The position numbers were made by a program, and so were the translations under genes. Shown here piece after piece: positions 1-9,985 of a DNA stretch of 64,000 nucleotides. Numbering within the stretch: the stretch's first letter is position 1; each line of letters begins with the position of its first letter. The DNA lies in NCBI RefSeq assembly GCF_003286085.1, contig NW_020825365.1, positions 1-64,000 on the forward strand, in the 5' to 3' direction. The stretch comes from Drosophila persimilis. Taxonomy: Eukaryota; Arthropoda; Insecta; Diptera; Drosophilidae. Under the pieces are notes generated by a model. It ran no database searches, was not told where the DNA came from, and saw only the letters and a program-made list of their open reading frames with translations.

Positions 1-585
1 TTGATATGGTTGCAGATTTGGTGTCTTCTTATGCGGGATTATGTGTTGTCTTTGCTGCTGGGTATATCTTACTCTCGTTAGCTGGATTTTGGTGCCGTGC
101 ATCGTTTGGTGGAATGCCCTACGAAAACGCCAGCGCGCACCGCCGACGCCATCAAACACCAACACAAACCACCGCAAATCCCCACAAAAAGGCGCCAAGC
201 CCAAAAGGGAACGCCGAAACAACGCCACTCTCTCACGTCAAAACGGGTGAGGGAGAAGGCGGAGGAGAGCGATCAAGCCAACGCCCAGGGGCGGGATGCC
301 ATGGAAGCCGACACAAGTCAACCAACAGCCAGAAACAATCCCACACACACACACACACAAACGCGACTTCGTCTGTGCAAAGTGCGGTGGTTGGTCCACT
401 GCACCCAGCTAAATGCGAAAGTTGCGGCGGTTTAACAATTTCTGTCAACGCGGCTTCGTCTGTTTAAAGTGCGGTGGTTGGTCCACTGCACCCAGCCAAC
501 TACAAGCCCTAAGCTGATGCTGATATGAGGATTAGATGGAGCCCGCTCCGAGGACAGGAACGGACTGAGGATCGCAAGCCATTGT

Positions 586-960
586 AAATGTTAATGTTAA
601 GTCTAGTGTTACCTTAACTTTCTTCACTCAATATACTTGCATGAAAAAATACCGAATACCTACAACTAGTGTTACCTTCCTATTGCTCAGCTAAAAACAT
701 TGCAACTACATGTAAAATGTAAAATAAGGCATGTACTATTTGAATTTATTACATATACAAATAAGTAGATGGCGTATAGGAGCGGTGGCGCTCAAGTTCC
801 ATTTTAAAAGAAAACACATGTTAATGTTAAGTCTAGTGTTACCTTAACATTCTTCAGTCAAAACATACCGAATACATACCATTGCTGTAACTAGTGTTAC
901 CTTCCCATTGCTCAGCTAAAAACATTGAAACTACATGTCAAATGTAAAAAAGGCAGTTGG
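586..960 (+). repeat. 230-bp tandem repeat, about 1.6 copies
   Basis: The string GTCTAGTGTTACCTTAAC starts at 601 and again at 831, a period of 230. The unit includes CTAGTGTTACCTTCC, GCTCAGCTAAAAA and AGTAGATGGCGTATAGGAG. It is AT-rich and non-coding, and it sits between the Gag remnant and the promoter-like module of unit A. Confidence 0.85.
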
Positions 961-1033
961 CGCCAAGAAATTTTGTAAAATATGCTAATTTAAGAGTATA
1001 AGCAAATAAAACGGTTCTCTCTTCCTGTCAGCC
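952..1033 (+). promoter_or_regulatory. Promoter-like module of unit A
   Basis: TTGGCGCCAAGAAATTTTG, an AT-rich spacer and AAATAAAACGGTT lead to CTTCCTGTCAG, whose TCAG resembles an insect initiator. A near-identical block occurs at 2326-2410 and a recognisable relative at 12794-12862. Conservation of the whole order, in units that otherwise differ, suggests a transcription start or an element end. Promoter function is inferred. Confidence 0.35.
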
Positions 1034-1723
1034 TCCCTGCCCCCTGCTAATGCAGGTTGCGATGGGAATTGGTTCGACATGGAGAGATACTACCAATTTA
1101 GTTCGCAAGACGAAAACAACAGAAAAACTCATATCCTCCAGACCCATACGCATCCCGGGTGGCCGGACCAGCAGCCACTCGGTTGATCGAGCCAATCCAC
1201 AGGCAACGCATCCTCGGTGGCCGGACCAGCAGCCACTTGGCCGAGCGGGCTAACCTGAGCTTAATCTTAAAATAAAATTAAAATAAAGCAAAAAAAAAAA
1301 AAATTTTAATTAATTGTAATAAATACCACATTGTTATCGATATTTATGTAATCTTATGTTGCCAAAACTTGTAATGTTGTCAGATATAATGTTATATGTT
1401 GCTAGATAGTAATAAGAACATTAATAAAGATTGCGTCAGGTCTGACTCTGAGCAAGTTTAAACATCAAAATAAAGTGCGGTGGTTTCGTCCGCCGCTCCC
1501 AGCTAAATGCGAAAGTTGCGGCGGTTTAACAACTTCTGTCAAAGCGGCTTCGTTTGTGTAAAGTGCGGTGGTTCGACCACTGCACCCAGCTAAATGCGAA
1601 AGTTGCGGCGGTTCGCACCCAGCCAACTACAAACCCTACGCTGATGCTGATATGATGATCAGATGGAGCCCGCTCCGAGGACAGGAACGGACTGAGAAGA
1701 CGCAATTCATTGTAGAAGAACAC

Positions 1724-2335
1724 ACATGTTAATGTAAGGTCTAGTGTTACCTTAACTTTCCCTACTCAAAATACTTGCATGAAAAAATACCGAATACCTA
1801 CAACTAGTGTTACCTTCCCATTGTTCAGCTAAAAACATTGCAACTACATGTAAAATGTAAAATATGGCATGTATTATTTGAATTTATAACATATACAAAT
1901 AAGTAGATGGCGTATAGGAGCGGTGGCGCTGGAGTTCCGTTGTAAAAGAAAACGCATGTTAATGTTAAGTCTAGTGTTACCTTAACTTTCCCTACTCAAA
2001 ATACTTGCATGAAAAAATACCGAATACCTACAACTAGTGTTACCTTCCCATTGTTCAGCTAAAAACATTGCAACTACATGTAAAACGTAAAATATGGCAT
2101 GTATTATTTGAATTTATTACATATACAAATAAGTAGATGGCGTATAGGAGCGGTGGCGCTGGAGTTCCATTGTAAAAGAAAACACATGTTAATGTTAAGT
2201 CTAGTGTTACCTTAACTTTCTTCACTAAAAATACTTAAATGAAAAAATACCGAATACCTACAACTAGTGTTACCTTCCCATTGCTCAGCTAAAAAAATTG
2301 TAGCTACATGTAAAATGTAAAAAAAGCAGTTGGCG
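1724..2335 (+). repeat. 230-bp tandem repeat, about 2.7 copies
   Basis: The same repeat as at 586-960, with GTCTAGTGTT starting at 1739, 1969 and 2199 (period exactly 230). The first two copies are nearly identical to each other, which suggests recent local duplication or gene conversion. The last copy runs into the promoter-like module of unit B. Confidence 0.85.
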
Positions 2336-2410
2336 CCAAGAAATTTTGTAAAATATGCAAATTTAAGAGTATATATAAAAATAAAACGGTTCTTTCTTCT
2401 TGACGGCCTC
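2326..2410 (+). promoter_or_regulatory. Promoter-like module of unit B
   Basis: Counterpart of 952-1033: TTGGCGCCAAGAAATTTTG, then AATAAAACGGTTCTTTC. The initiator-like TCAG of unit A reads TGACGG here, so the proposed start site is less clear. Confidence 0.3.
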
Positions 2411-3179
2411 CCTCCCCCCTGCAAATGCATGGTGTGACGGTAACTGGTCTGCTTCAAGAAGTTAGTCTGCCAATATTGTTCCCACGACAAACACTCATCC
2501 AAAAAATAAATTACAACAAAGGAGATATAAAAAAAAATAAATATCCAGCCGGTTTCTGCACATTATTTTATATATCCTCTACAGAGGAAGGGCATTTGCA
2601 TCGTCGCTCATATGAGGGCGACGCCATCCGGGTCCGGACAGTATAAGGACGAGACGATGCCACGTTCGCATTGCCGGTGCTGCCGCGCCAGAGCTCGGCT
2701 CCCACCGGATGTGCCACCTGTCCCCTGTATAGGAGCGGGACATGATGCATTGGGTGGTTTGCCCGACGAGTGTCAACTGCCCGGTCATGACTCTAATAAT
2801 TGGTGTCCTCATGTGTGGTGAGCTGCATCTGCCGGGCGGTTGGATGTGGCCGGCTCCCAAAAAACTGTCCAAGCCAACATCTGGAGTTATCTGCCAGTTA
2901 TCTGGAGCTGCCGTTGCTTGCCCATGTGCCGGTGCCAATCCACAAACAACGCATCCCGGGTGGCCGGACCAGCAGCCACTCGGTTGAGCGAGCCAATCCG
3001 AATTTAATTTGAAAGTTAAGTAAAGCAAAAAAAAAAGTGTTAAATTGTATACATAAATACCACATTAGAAATCGATAACTTTGTTAGATTTCAATGTTGC
3101 AAAAACTCGTCATATGTCAGTCCTAATGTTAAATGTTTCTAGTTTAAGGTAATAAGAACATTAATAAAGCATTTATTCA

Positions 3180-3488
3180 ATGCAATTTATTCAAAATTCT
3201 CTTCCAGATCTTGAATTACCCGCTAGTGAACTCCCTGTGAGAGTGAGAGAGAAGCCAACAACAACTGGAAGGTGGTGGATTTCTACCATTTCCACCGCTG
3301 AGACAAACGAAGCGGACTGTTGCTCACATACAAACACACATCCACTCAAACGCTCAACTCAATGCGAACTGCCCCGGACCAGGGGGCGGAGCAGTAATGA
3401 AATGAAGACAGAAACAAAACAAACAATAGCTCTGGCTGCCCCGGACCAGTGGGCAGAAGAGAAACGAAAACAAAACAAAAACAAATAA
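3180..3488 (+). other. Open frame within the direct repeat, conserved in both copies
   Basis: The 102-residue frame contains RVREKPTTTGRWWIST, which also occurs in the right repeat copy (7551-7704). The copies differ by a 6-bp indel that keeps the frame, but the right copy then stops at TAG (7702) where the left reads through. I recognise no domain. It is basic, rich in K and T, and may simply be UTR sequence that happens to be open. Confidence 0.3.
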
Positions 3489-3951
3489 GATGACAAGAAA
3501 TAGAATAGAAAACATACTTATGTATATAATCTCCCTTTTCTGCCAATGTAAGGCAACCACAAATGTTCCCCTTAGTTGATAATTATTTATAGTCAAGAGT
3601 ATTTTATGCTTTAGCTCTACCCACTCCCTCTCCCCCCTCTGGCTAACGGACTGCTGCCAAAGTGGAGGGATTTCCCCAGAATGATGCTTGCGCCGGCAGC
3701 ACTGCCGGCAGTGGAGAATTCGTGCTGTCCAAAAGCATCGTATTTTATATTTATATTATATTATATTATAGAATATTTATGATATACTACAGCCCTAATA
3801 ATTTGTACTAAAAATGCTAGAATAGTATAGGTAGAATAAAGTCCCCATGGCGTAACGTAACACTGGCTCCCCTAACCTGCTGGAACAGGCCAAGGCTCGA
3901 GCTGGGTTACGTTGCGCTATGCTAATTACGTATTGCCGCCGTTGCATACGA
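3206..3951 (+). repeat. Left direct repeat (746 bp) bracketing the jockey-type element
   Basis: Starts AGATCTTGAATTACCCGC and ends CGCCGTTGCATACGA. It matches 7548-8309 closely with small indels. It contains an open frame (3180-3488), two CCCCGGACCAG motifs, an AATAAAGTCCCC block and a terminal hairpin (arms 3851-3861 and 3906-3916, one mismatch). The Gag reading frame starts inside its last bases. Such UTR repeats outside the ORFs resemble the non-terminal repeats of the telomeric element TART. An LTR is unlikely because the enclosed pol is of non-LTR type. Confidence 0.8.
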
Positions 3952-4510
3952 AAAGACAAAAAGAACTACTGCAGCCGTGCAGTTATATGTCTGAAATGTG
4001 GGGAGAAGCATGACCCCAAGGACTGCCCCAAGAAGCGGGAGGATGTGCCGAAATGCGCCAATTGTAATGGTCCCCATGTTTCTAGCTACCGTGGTTGCAT
4101 CAAATATAAAGATTACTGCAATAGAAGGAAAAATGGATTAGAACAGACCAACAGGATGTTGAGTAAACTTTCGATGCCTACCTTACCCGCCGCTCAGGGT
4201 TTGCGGCGTCCGCGTCAGCCACCGCCGGCGAGCGCGCTCAGACGCAAGAGCTCCTGCTCCGCCAGCTCAGATGAGCAGTTATGCTGAGACACTTCGCACA
4301 AGGGAGCCAGCAAGCCATTCCCAGCCGCTTCTAGGGAGGCAAGTATGGCAGTCAATGCTACCCACAGCGACCACAACCGGATTCCAGCGCACGGTGAGTA
4401 ATCAGATCGTCCGTCCTAGCGATGAACTCAGCCAGAAACTGGACAACCTCATCACATTGCTGACACAGGAGCGGATCCAGCATGCGGCCGCCGCTGCTGA
4501 ATCTACTTAG
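3919..4510 (+). pseudogene. Gag (ORF1) C-terminal remnant of a jockey-clade non-LTR retrotransposon
   Basis: The first frame (3919-4287) encodes tandem CCHC-type zinc knuckles: CRRCIRKDKKNYC (its histidine is missing), CLKCGEKHDPKDC, and CANCNGPHVSSYRGC followed by a K/R-rich tail. This three-knuckle order with KCANCxGxHxxxYxGC is typical of jockey-clade Gag, which packages element RNA. The N-terminal bulk of Gag is absent. The frame begins at the end of the upstream direct repeat, so the protein was truncated or rebuilt at that junction. A second frame, 4271-4510, overlaps by 17 bp and continues in low-complexity Gag-like sequence (EELS/QER/HAAAAA type). A frameshift probably joins them. Not functional as it stands. 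Confidence 0.7.
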
Positions 4511-4705
4511 AAACTGGAAGGGAAAATAGATGTATTAATTGCACAAATGACAAAGCTAACAGATTGTTTATATGCTAGCATGCAGGCGAATTATTATACG
4601 CAGAGACCTTCAGCGTTAATGGATACTGCACCTACAGTGCTAATCACCCATCTGGGACTGGTCGTGGGGGATCCCTACTCCTAATCAGAGGTGTAATCCT
4701 TCATA

Positions 4706-7193
4706 TTGCCCTGCCTAAGCAGCTGCAACATCCTGGCCACTGGATCTCCTACTTACTACCTCTACAATACTCGGCATACACCATTGGCAATTGACTTCGC
4801 GGTCTACAAGGGCATGAGGGACGAAGTGTTGCGTATCTCCCATCTAAATGACCTCTCTTCCGATCATCTCCCAATGGCGATTGAGCTGAGCATGTCTCCA
4901 GCGGAGACGGTGACTAAGAGACGCCTCTTGCCCCCAGGGGCTAGCGTTTCGAGGTTCCAATCATGGCTTGACTCGCACATCCGTCTGAACACTGAGCACA
5001 GGTCAGCAGAGGATGTTGATGATGCAGCTAATATACTCGAGAGGAACGTGATAGCGGCAGCCGAACATGCCACAAGCAGTCTGAGGAGGCCCGTCCGACC
5101 TAGAGTTCAGGCTGAGTACCAGGTCAGCAATCGCATACGGCTGATGATTGCCACCAAGAGGCGCCTGAGGAACCTGTTGAAACAGAACTATGACCCGGCA
5201 GCGCGACAGCTGCACAACATGCTTGCCAATAGGATACACAAGGAGCTAGAAGCGGGCAAAGCCAGACGCGCTGACGACATTATTGGCTCAATTGATCCTA
5301 CCGATCGCTATAGCATGCAGAAGCTATGGAGACTGACTAATGGTTTGAAGCGGCAGCCAGCAGCCAATTTGCCTGTGAGGAAGTTCTGTACCGATGGAGA
5401 GGATAATGCTGACGATCCCTGGTGCAAGAGCACCAAAGAGAAGGCAGAGTCTTTTGCTTTGCATCTCGAGCAGAGATTTAAGCCTGTTTTAACCAGCGCG
5501 GCAGCTGACAGACGAATTATCGAAGAGTCCCTTGAAGAGTTTGGATCCCCTGAGCTGGCATCTTATCGACTCATTGGCCTGCTTTCGGGCCTGTCCAAAT
5601 TGTTTGAGCGACTCATTCTGACCAGGATGATGGAAGCTGATGGTTTTGTTGAGTCTATTCCAAACCATCAGTTTGGCTTCAGACATGTGCACGCGGCTGA
5701 ACACCAATTGGGGAGAGTTACAAAGTTCATCCTGTCCACCTATGAGAGTAACCTGTACTGCTCTGCCATCTATATGGACATTCAGGAGGCTTTCGATCGA
5801 GGCTGGCATGCGGGCCTGAAACATAAGATGAATCAGTTGTTACCGGCAGCGATATATAAAGTCATGTCCCACTACTTGGATGATCGGTCTTTCTACGTTG
5901 AATGCACAGGCGGCGTCAAATCTAGAAACAAAATGATTGCAGCAGGCGTTCCACAGGGCAGCGTACTTGAACCAGTACTATATAATCTGTACACATATGA
6001 CATGCCGCTTCCACGCGACAGTGGTATGCTCTTGGCCACTTATGCTGACGACACAGCAATCCTGGCCACTGGCATGAACCAAAAAGCTCAACCGATTCCT
6101 ACTGAGCATCTCCAACTGGGCAAAGCAATGGGGCATTACCATCAATGCCTCAAAAACTGTACATATAGTGCATACATTGCGCTCGATCCAACAGCCAGTG
6201 GCTGATTTGCAGCCGCACATTGCTGACCAGCGGATTAGTAGCATCGCTGTGCATTCGTATTTGGGGGTCAAGCTGGACGCTAAGCTCCAGTTTCACCTAC
6301 ACATCACCAACGTAATCACAAAGGTCAGGGCAAGGGTCCAAAAACTGCACTGGCTCCCAAACTCAAACAGCAAACTGAATCTCGATACCAAGGTCATGTT
6401 GTACAAGCAAATGATTGCACCTATCTGGTAGTTCACATTGGCTGTATGGGGTCCATTAGCCAGCAGCGCGGAATTTGTACGGATTCAGGTTGAGCAAAAC
6501 AAGACTCTTCGCCTGATCTGCAATGCACCATGGTATGTGAGGAACGACACCATTCACAGGAACCTGGAAGTGGACACTGTTGAGGCAGTCTATGAGAAGG
6601 CATGCAAAAGGTACACGGAACAAATGAGATCCCACCACAACATTGAGGCAGCCAAAGTGGTCAATGACCCCTACGTACCGCATAGAGTTGCAAGACCTCG
6701 GTATTCCGAGTTTCTTGGCAAGCACCTACCCAAGGCACTCGCGAAGCACGAATGGGAACGTATCGTGATGATCCCAAATCAGCGCCCGTACACGGAAGAG
6801 GACCAAATAAGCCACGACAGGAACCTTGATGACATGCGGAGGATGCTCATCAGGATGAACCGCCCAGTGTCGCCACTACCAGAGTATAATTACTACACAG
6901 AGGTCATACTCCCTAGAAGAAGGTTACTGGAGCCTGCTCCCATAGCCACGGTAGATTTGACGGTCAGCAGCAGAAGACTGCGATTAGAGCGATTGGGCCT
7001 GGCAGTTGGTGCAGCTTTGAACGACCTATCCACTGAACAAACGCCTGACACACATTCGCGGCAGAGCGAGAACGGCCAAGTCAATGGAAGCGCGCACATA
7101 CACACTAGCACAAATGCCCATGGAAGCCAGCCACCGCCAGCAACAGGAACAAGAAGCACAGAAAATAACAACCAAAATGCTCAGCAGCAGTGA
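4706..7193 (+). pseudogene. pol (ORF2) pseudogene: endonuclease end and reverse transcriptase of a jockey-clade element
   Basis: Frame 4706-6205 begins with the end of the apurinic-type endonuclease (SSDHLPMAIELS), then a linker, then reverse transcriptase: LLSGLSKLFERL, HQFGFR, MDIQEAFDRGWH, GVPQGSVL and the catalytic ATYADDTAIL. Before ELASYRLIGLLS the usual finger segment (including the KPGK region) is missing, apparently an in-frame deletion after EEFGSP. The frame shifts near 6168-6205, continues as SYLGVKLDAKLQFHLHI to APIW, hits TAG at 6429, then resumes (LAVWGPLASS, QNKTLRLICNAPWYVRN) to a stop at 7191-7193. The C-terminal end is rich in Q, N and P. The product would copy element RNA at target sites. 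The missing 5' endonuclease, one deletion, one frameshift and one stop make it inactive. Confidence 0.85.
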
Positions 7194-7547
7194 AGACTTA
7201 CCGCCAACACATTCCCGTTCAGCCCCTAAGAGGGCAACAACCATGGCTGCCGCATTTGGACAAACAAACACACAAACGCACGAAAGAAAAAACACAAATA
7301 TATGCGAGCGCGACGAATGCCACGGACAAAGCAGACACCGAAATGGCCGTTACGGAATGATCACTCTGATTAATATCTTCCTAAACCGATCAACTAACGA
7401 GATAGGAATGGACAACTGCAACTTATTAAAAAGAGTAGAAGACTCACGCGAACGACTGCTAAAAACGCGTCCGAACAAGGCGCTGCTGCACAAAATTATG
7501 AGCGTTAGCATTTCTGCTGCGCAATTTCTGTCTCCTCCTTCTCTTAT
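7194..7547 (+). other. 3' flank of the pol pseudogene
   Basis: An open frame overlapping the pol end (7084-7704, +2 relative to pol) passes through here into the right direct repeat. It has no recognised domain. I read this stretch as 3' UTR of the element. Confidence 0.4.
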
Positions 7548-8309
7548 AGATCTCGAATTGCCCGCTAGTGAACTCCCTGTGAGAGTAAGAGAGAAGCCAA
7601 CAACAACTGGAAGGTGGTGGATTTCTACCATTTCCACTGCTGAGACAACGGACTGTTGCGCACATACAAACACACATCCACTCAAACGCTCAACTCAATG
7701 CTAGCTGCCCCGGACCAGGGGGCGGAACAGTAATGAAAGAAGAAATGAAGACAGAAACAAAACAACAATAGCTCTGGCTGCCCCGGACCAGTGGGCAGAA
7801 GAGAAACGAAAACAAACAAAAACAAATAGAAGACAAGATATAGAATAGATAACATACATATATAATCTCCCTTTTCTGCCAATGTAAGGCAACCATAATG
7901 TCGATAATTTAAATTTAAACTTAATTTATAGTCAAGAGTATTTTATGCTTTAGCTCTACCCACTCCCTCTCCCCCCTCTGGCAAACGGACTGTTGCCAAA
8001 GTGGAGAGATTTCCCCAAAATTGATGATTGCGCCGGCAGCACTGCCGGCAGAGGAGAATTCGTGCTGCAAAAAAGCATTGTATTTGCTGCCTACGGCTGC
8101 TAACAGCAGCTCGTAGACAGCTATTTACATATATTTATATAAGCTACAACCCCAATAATTTTTACCTAAAATGCTAGATTAAGTATCTGTACAATAAAGT
8201 CCCCATAGCGTAACGTAACACTGGCTCCCCTAACCTGCTGGATCAGGCCAAGGCTCGAGCTGGGTTACGTTACGTTATGCTAGTTACGTATCGCCGCCGT
8301 TGCATACGA
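7548..8309 (+). repeat. Right direct repeat (762 bp) bracketing the jockey-type element
   Basis: Second copy of 3206-3951, same orientation, directly downstream of the pol pseudogene. The terminal hairpin is perfect here (CGTAACGTAAC at 8209-8219, GTTACGTTACG at 8264-8274). A different ORF with an ATG follows at 8327, which fits the repeat acting as a 5' UTR of the next element in a head-to-tail series. Confidence 0.8.
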
Positions 8310-8326
8310 CAGACAATGTAATTCCT

Positions 8327-8998
8327 ATGGCTGCCTGCAGCGAGCGGCCTCCCACGCCATCTTCTATAAGGGCCTCGTCTACTGCCGGGATTGACCTGCG
8401 TATCCGGAATGACTCTCTGGCAACTTCTCCGAATCCACTCCGCAGCCTGCAGCAGCCTATCGCTCCTCCAAAACCTGAAAGAAGACGAAAAATCATCAAT
8501 GCCAATCTGGATGGCAATAACTCTGCTTACTTCTATCTACAGGCAAACAGCACAGATACTGACGGCCTCCTGGTGAATCCACGGCGAAAGCGGAGGCGAG
8601 TAGTCCATCCGGTGGCCAGCTATCCTGCTGCGAATCCTCTGGCTGGGCGCAGCGAGCCGGCTGCAATGCTCCCTCCTGCACGGGCCTCGTCCATTGCCGA
8701 TGCACATTTCCGCCCCTGGAATCGCCTTTTGACTGGCTCGCCAAATCCGCACCGCAGTATATCCAGCATCCAACGAAGGCCTGTCCGACAGTTACAACAG
8801 CCACTGGTGAATCTTCTTCTCATTGGCCTAATGCTGGATTCATGGCAGTTGCAGCAGTCCAATGACGTCACGTGGCATTTACTCAGACCGCTCCCAGGTC
8901 ACCTGAAATTTCACCGCCGTCCAGTGCGCCAATGGTGGAAAGGCGCACACCGAAAGACACGCCCTCTGGAAGCATATAAGCGAAGCAATCTATAAAAA
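8327..8998 (+). pseudogene. ORF following the right direct repeat; possible Gag N-terminus of a second element
   Basis: From ATG at 8327 the frame runs about 222 codons to TAA. The product is basic and rich in P, S and R, with an internal duplication: SSIRASSTAGIDLRIR...SPNPLRS near residues 12-48 and PARASSIADAHFRPW...SPNPHRS about 100 residues later. No catalytic domain or zinc knuckle is visible. Its position just after a repeat that elsewhere abuts Gag suggests the N-terminal part of an ORF1, cut off after about 0.67 kb. I do not recognise the family. A low-complexity non-coding stretch remains possible. Confidence 0.35.
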
Positions 8999-9461
8999 TC
9001 AAATACTTACTCACTAACGGTGCGGCTTTATACTTCCCCTGAGACTGCAGCAGCCTGATGAAATCACCGGGTCCATTGTTTTGACACCTGCTCAAGCCAA
9101 CTTCTACAGACCCAATTCCATCCAGTGAGCTGATGATAGAGGTTCATACCTATATACATATACGTCCACTGTAATTAAATGGGCAAAGAAATTATAATTA
9201 ATATAGCTTATATTTGTTAAATTTATAATTTTTAATACTTACAATGCAATTTCCAAATGTAAAAAAACGCACGTTGTTGCCAGAGAGTCTTGATTTCTTG
9301 TAATGTAAAGTTTCTTATCCATCTCTATGTAACATTATGTAAAATGTCCCAACCATGTATAATTAGTGGTTCAGCTGTTAAAATAACAGCCGTTAAAAAT
9401 ATTTGTAAATGCGTTAAAATGTAAAAACTGCGAAAACAAATAAAATTAGCTGAGGGTCACT
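8999..9461. other. AT-rich stretch without a gene
   Basis: No supported coding frame. The end (9395-9450: TGTAAATGCGTTAAAATG...AAACAAATAAAATTAGC) loosely resembles the promoter-like modules of units A and B and precedes another short open frame. Confidence 0.5.
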
Positions 9462-9464
9462 GTG

Positions 9465-9707
9465 GCCAATCAGTCCTATTGTGCTCGCGCCGTCAACACA
9501 CAACCCGAAAAAACAGCTCCACAGCCACCACAAAAAACGTTAGGGCCAACGCCAGCCGCCATTCCAGAGACGGATCCTGAAACGGATGAAGAATATGATG
9601 ACGATGAGATGTGGACAGATGACGACTCCATGGATGACATTAAGGCCTACGCCCGCAACATGAGGTACCATCTCGACAACCAGATATCCTGGAACGCTGT
9701 GTACTAA
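9465..9707 (+). pseudogene. Short acidic open frame, unrecognised
   Basis: About 80 codons end at TAA 9705-9707. The product is P- and T-rich, then acidic (DPETDEEYDDDEMWTDDD), ending in RYHLDNQISWNAVY. There is no ATG near its start; the first in-frame ATG is at 9609. It sits just after an AT-rich promoter-like block and before UTR-like repeats, the same arrangement as other pieces of this array. It could be a remnant of an element ORF. Function unknown. Confidence 0.25.
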
Positions 9708-9985
9708 TTGGACACATCTCTGCCACTGCACTGGATTAAATGACAAATGCATATCACTAGCATGCCACAACAAAAATGAACAACGGACGCTTCCGCCATC
9801 AAAGCAATTAAATAAAAACATAAACACACAAACACCCATTACACTTGGGCGGCCGGACCTGTGCCGTTCGAGTTATGCCATCGCCATCGTCCTTAGTTGG
9901 TGGCCGGATCCAGTGCCATGGCATTCAGAGTGCCCTATGGTCCTGGAAAAGGAAAAATTTATCAGCCACAAATACGATTAAAAAG

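Larger units (their letters stand above)
1..1440 (+). repeat. Retroelement-derived repeat unit A (decayed Gag end + UTR-like repeats)
   Basis: An open frame from 6 to 467 overlaps another at 97-435, and neither matches a cellular protein I know. In the frame around 364-475, two blocks read FVCAKCGGW and FVCLKCGGW. These resemble the CX2C start of jockey-type Gag zinc knuckles, interrupted by stops. Two copies of a 230-bp repeat follow, then a promoter-like module (952-1033), two GGCCGGACC motifs (1161, 1219), and a tail rich in A with AATAAA at 1423. The same order of parts recurs in unit B immediately downstream, so the two lie head to tail. The left end is cut by the window edge. The retroelement origin rests on the knuckle remnants and is an inference. 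Confidence 0.6.
1441..3180 (+). repeat. Retroelement-derived repeat unit B, head-to-tail with unit A
   Basis: This unit repeats the order of unit A. Decayed Gag knuckles lie at 1530-1650: FCQSGFVCVKCGG, then, one frame over from 1592, KCESCGGSHPANYKPY, close to the KCxxCGGxHxANY pattern of jockey-clade Gag. Three 230-bp repeats follow, then a promoter-like module (2326-2410), a GC-rich stretch with GGCCGGACC at 2962, and a tail ending in GTAATAAGAACATTAATAAAG like that of unit A (AATAAA at 3163). No reverse transcriptase is present, so it looks like a Gag-plus-long-UTR structure similar to HeT-A. Nothing here is intact. Confidence 0.6.

Noticed and set aside
3206..8309. LTR retrotransposon flanked by LTRs
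   Set aside because: The enclosed pol has endonuclease SDH, GVPQGSVL and YADD of the non-LTR type, with no protease or integrase. The repeats lack the TG...CA ends and primer-binding site of LTRs.
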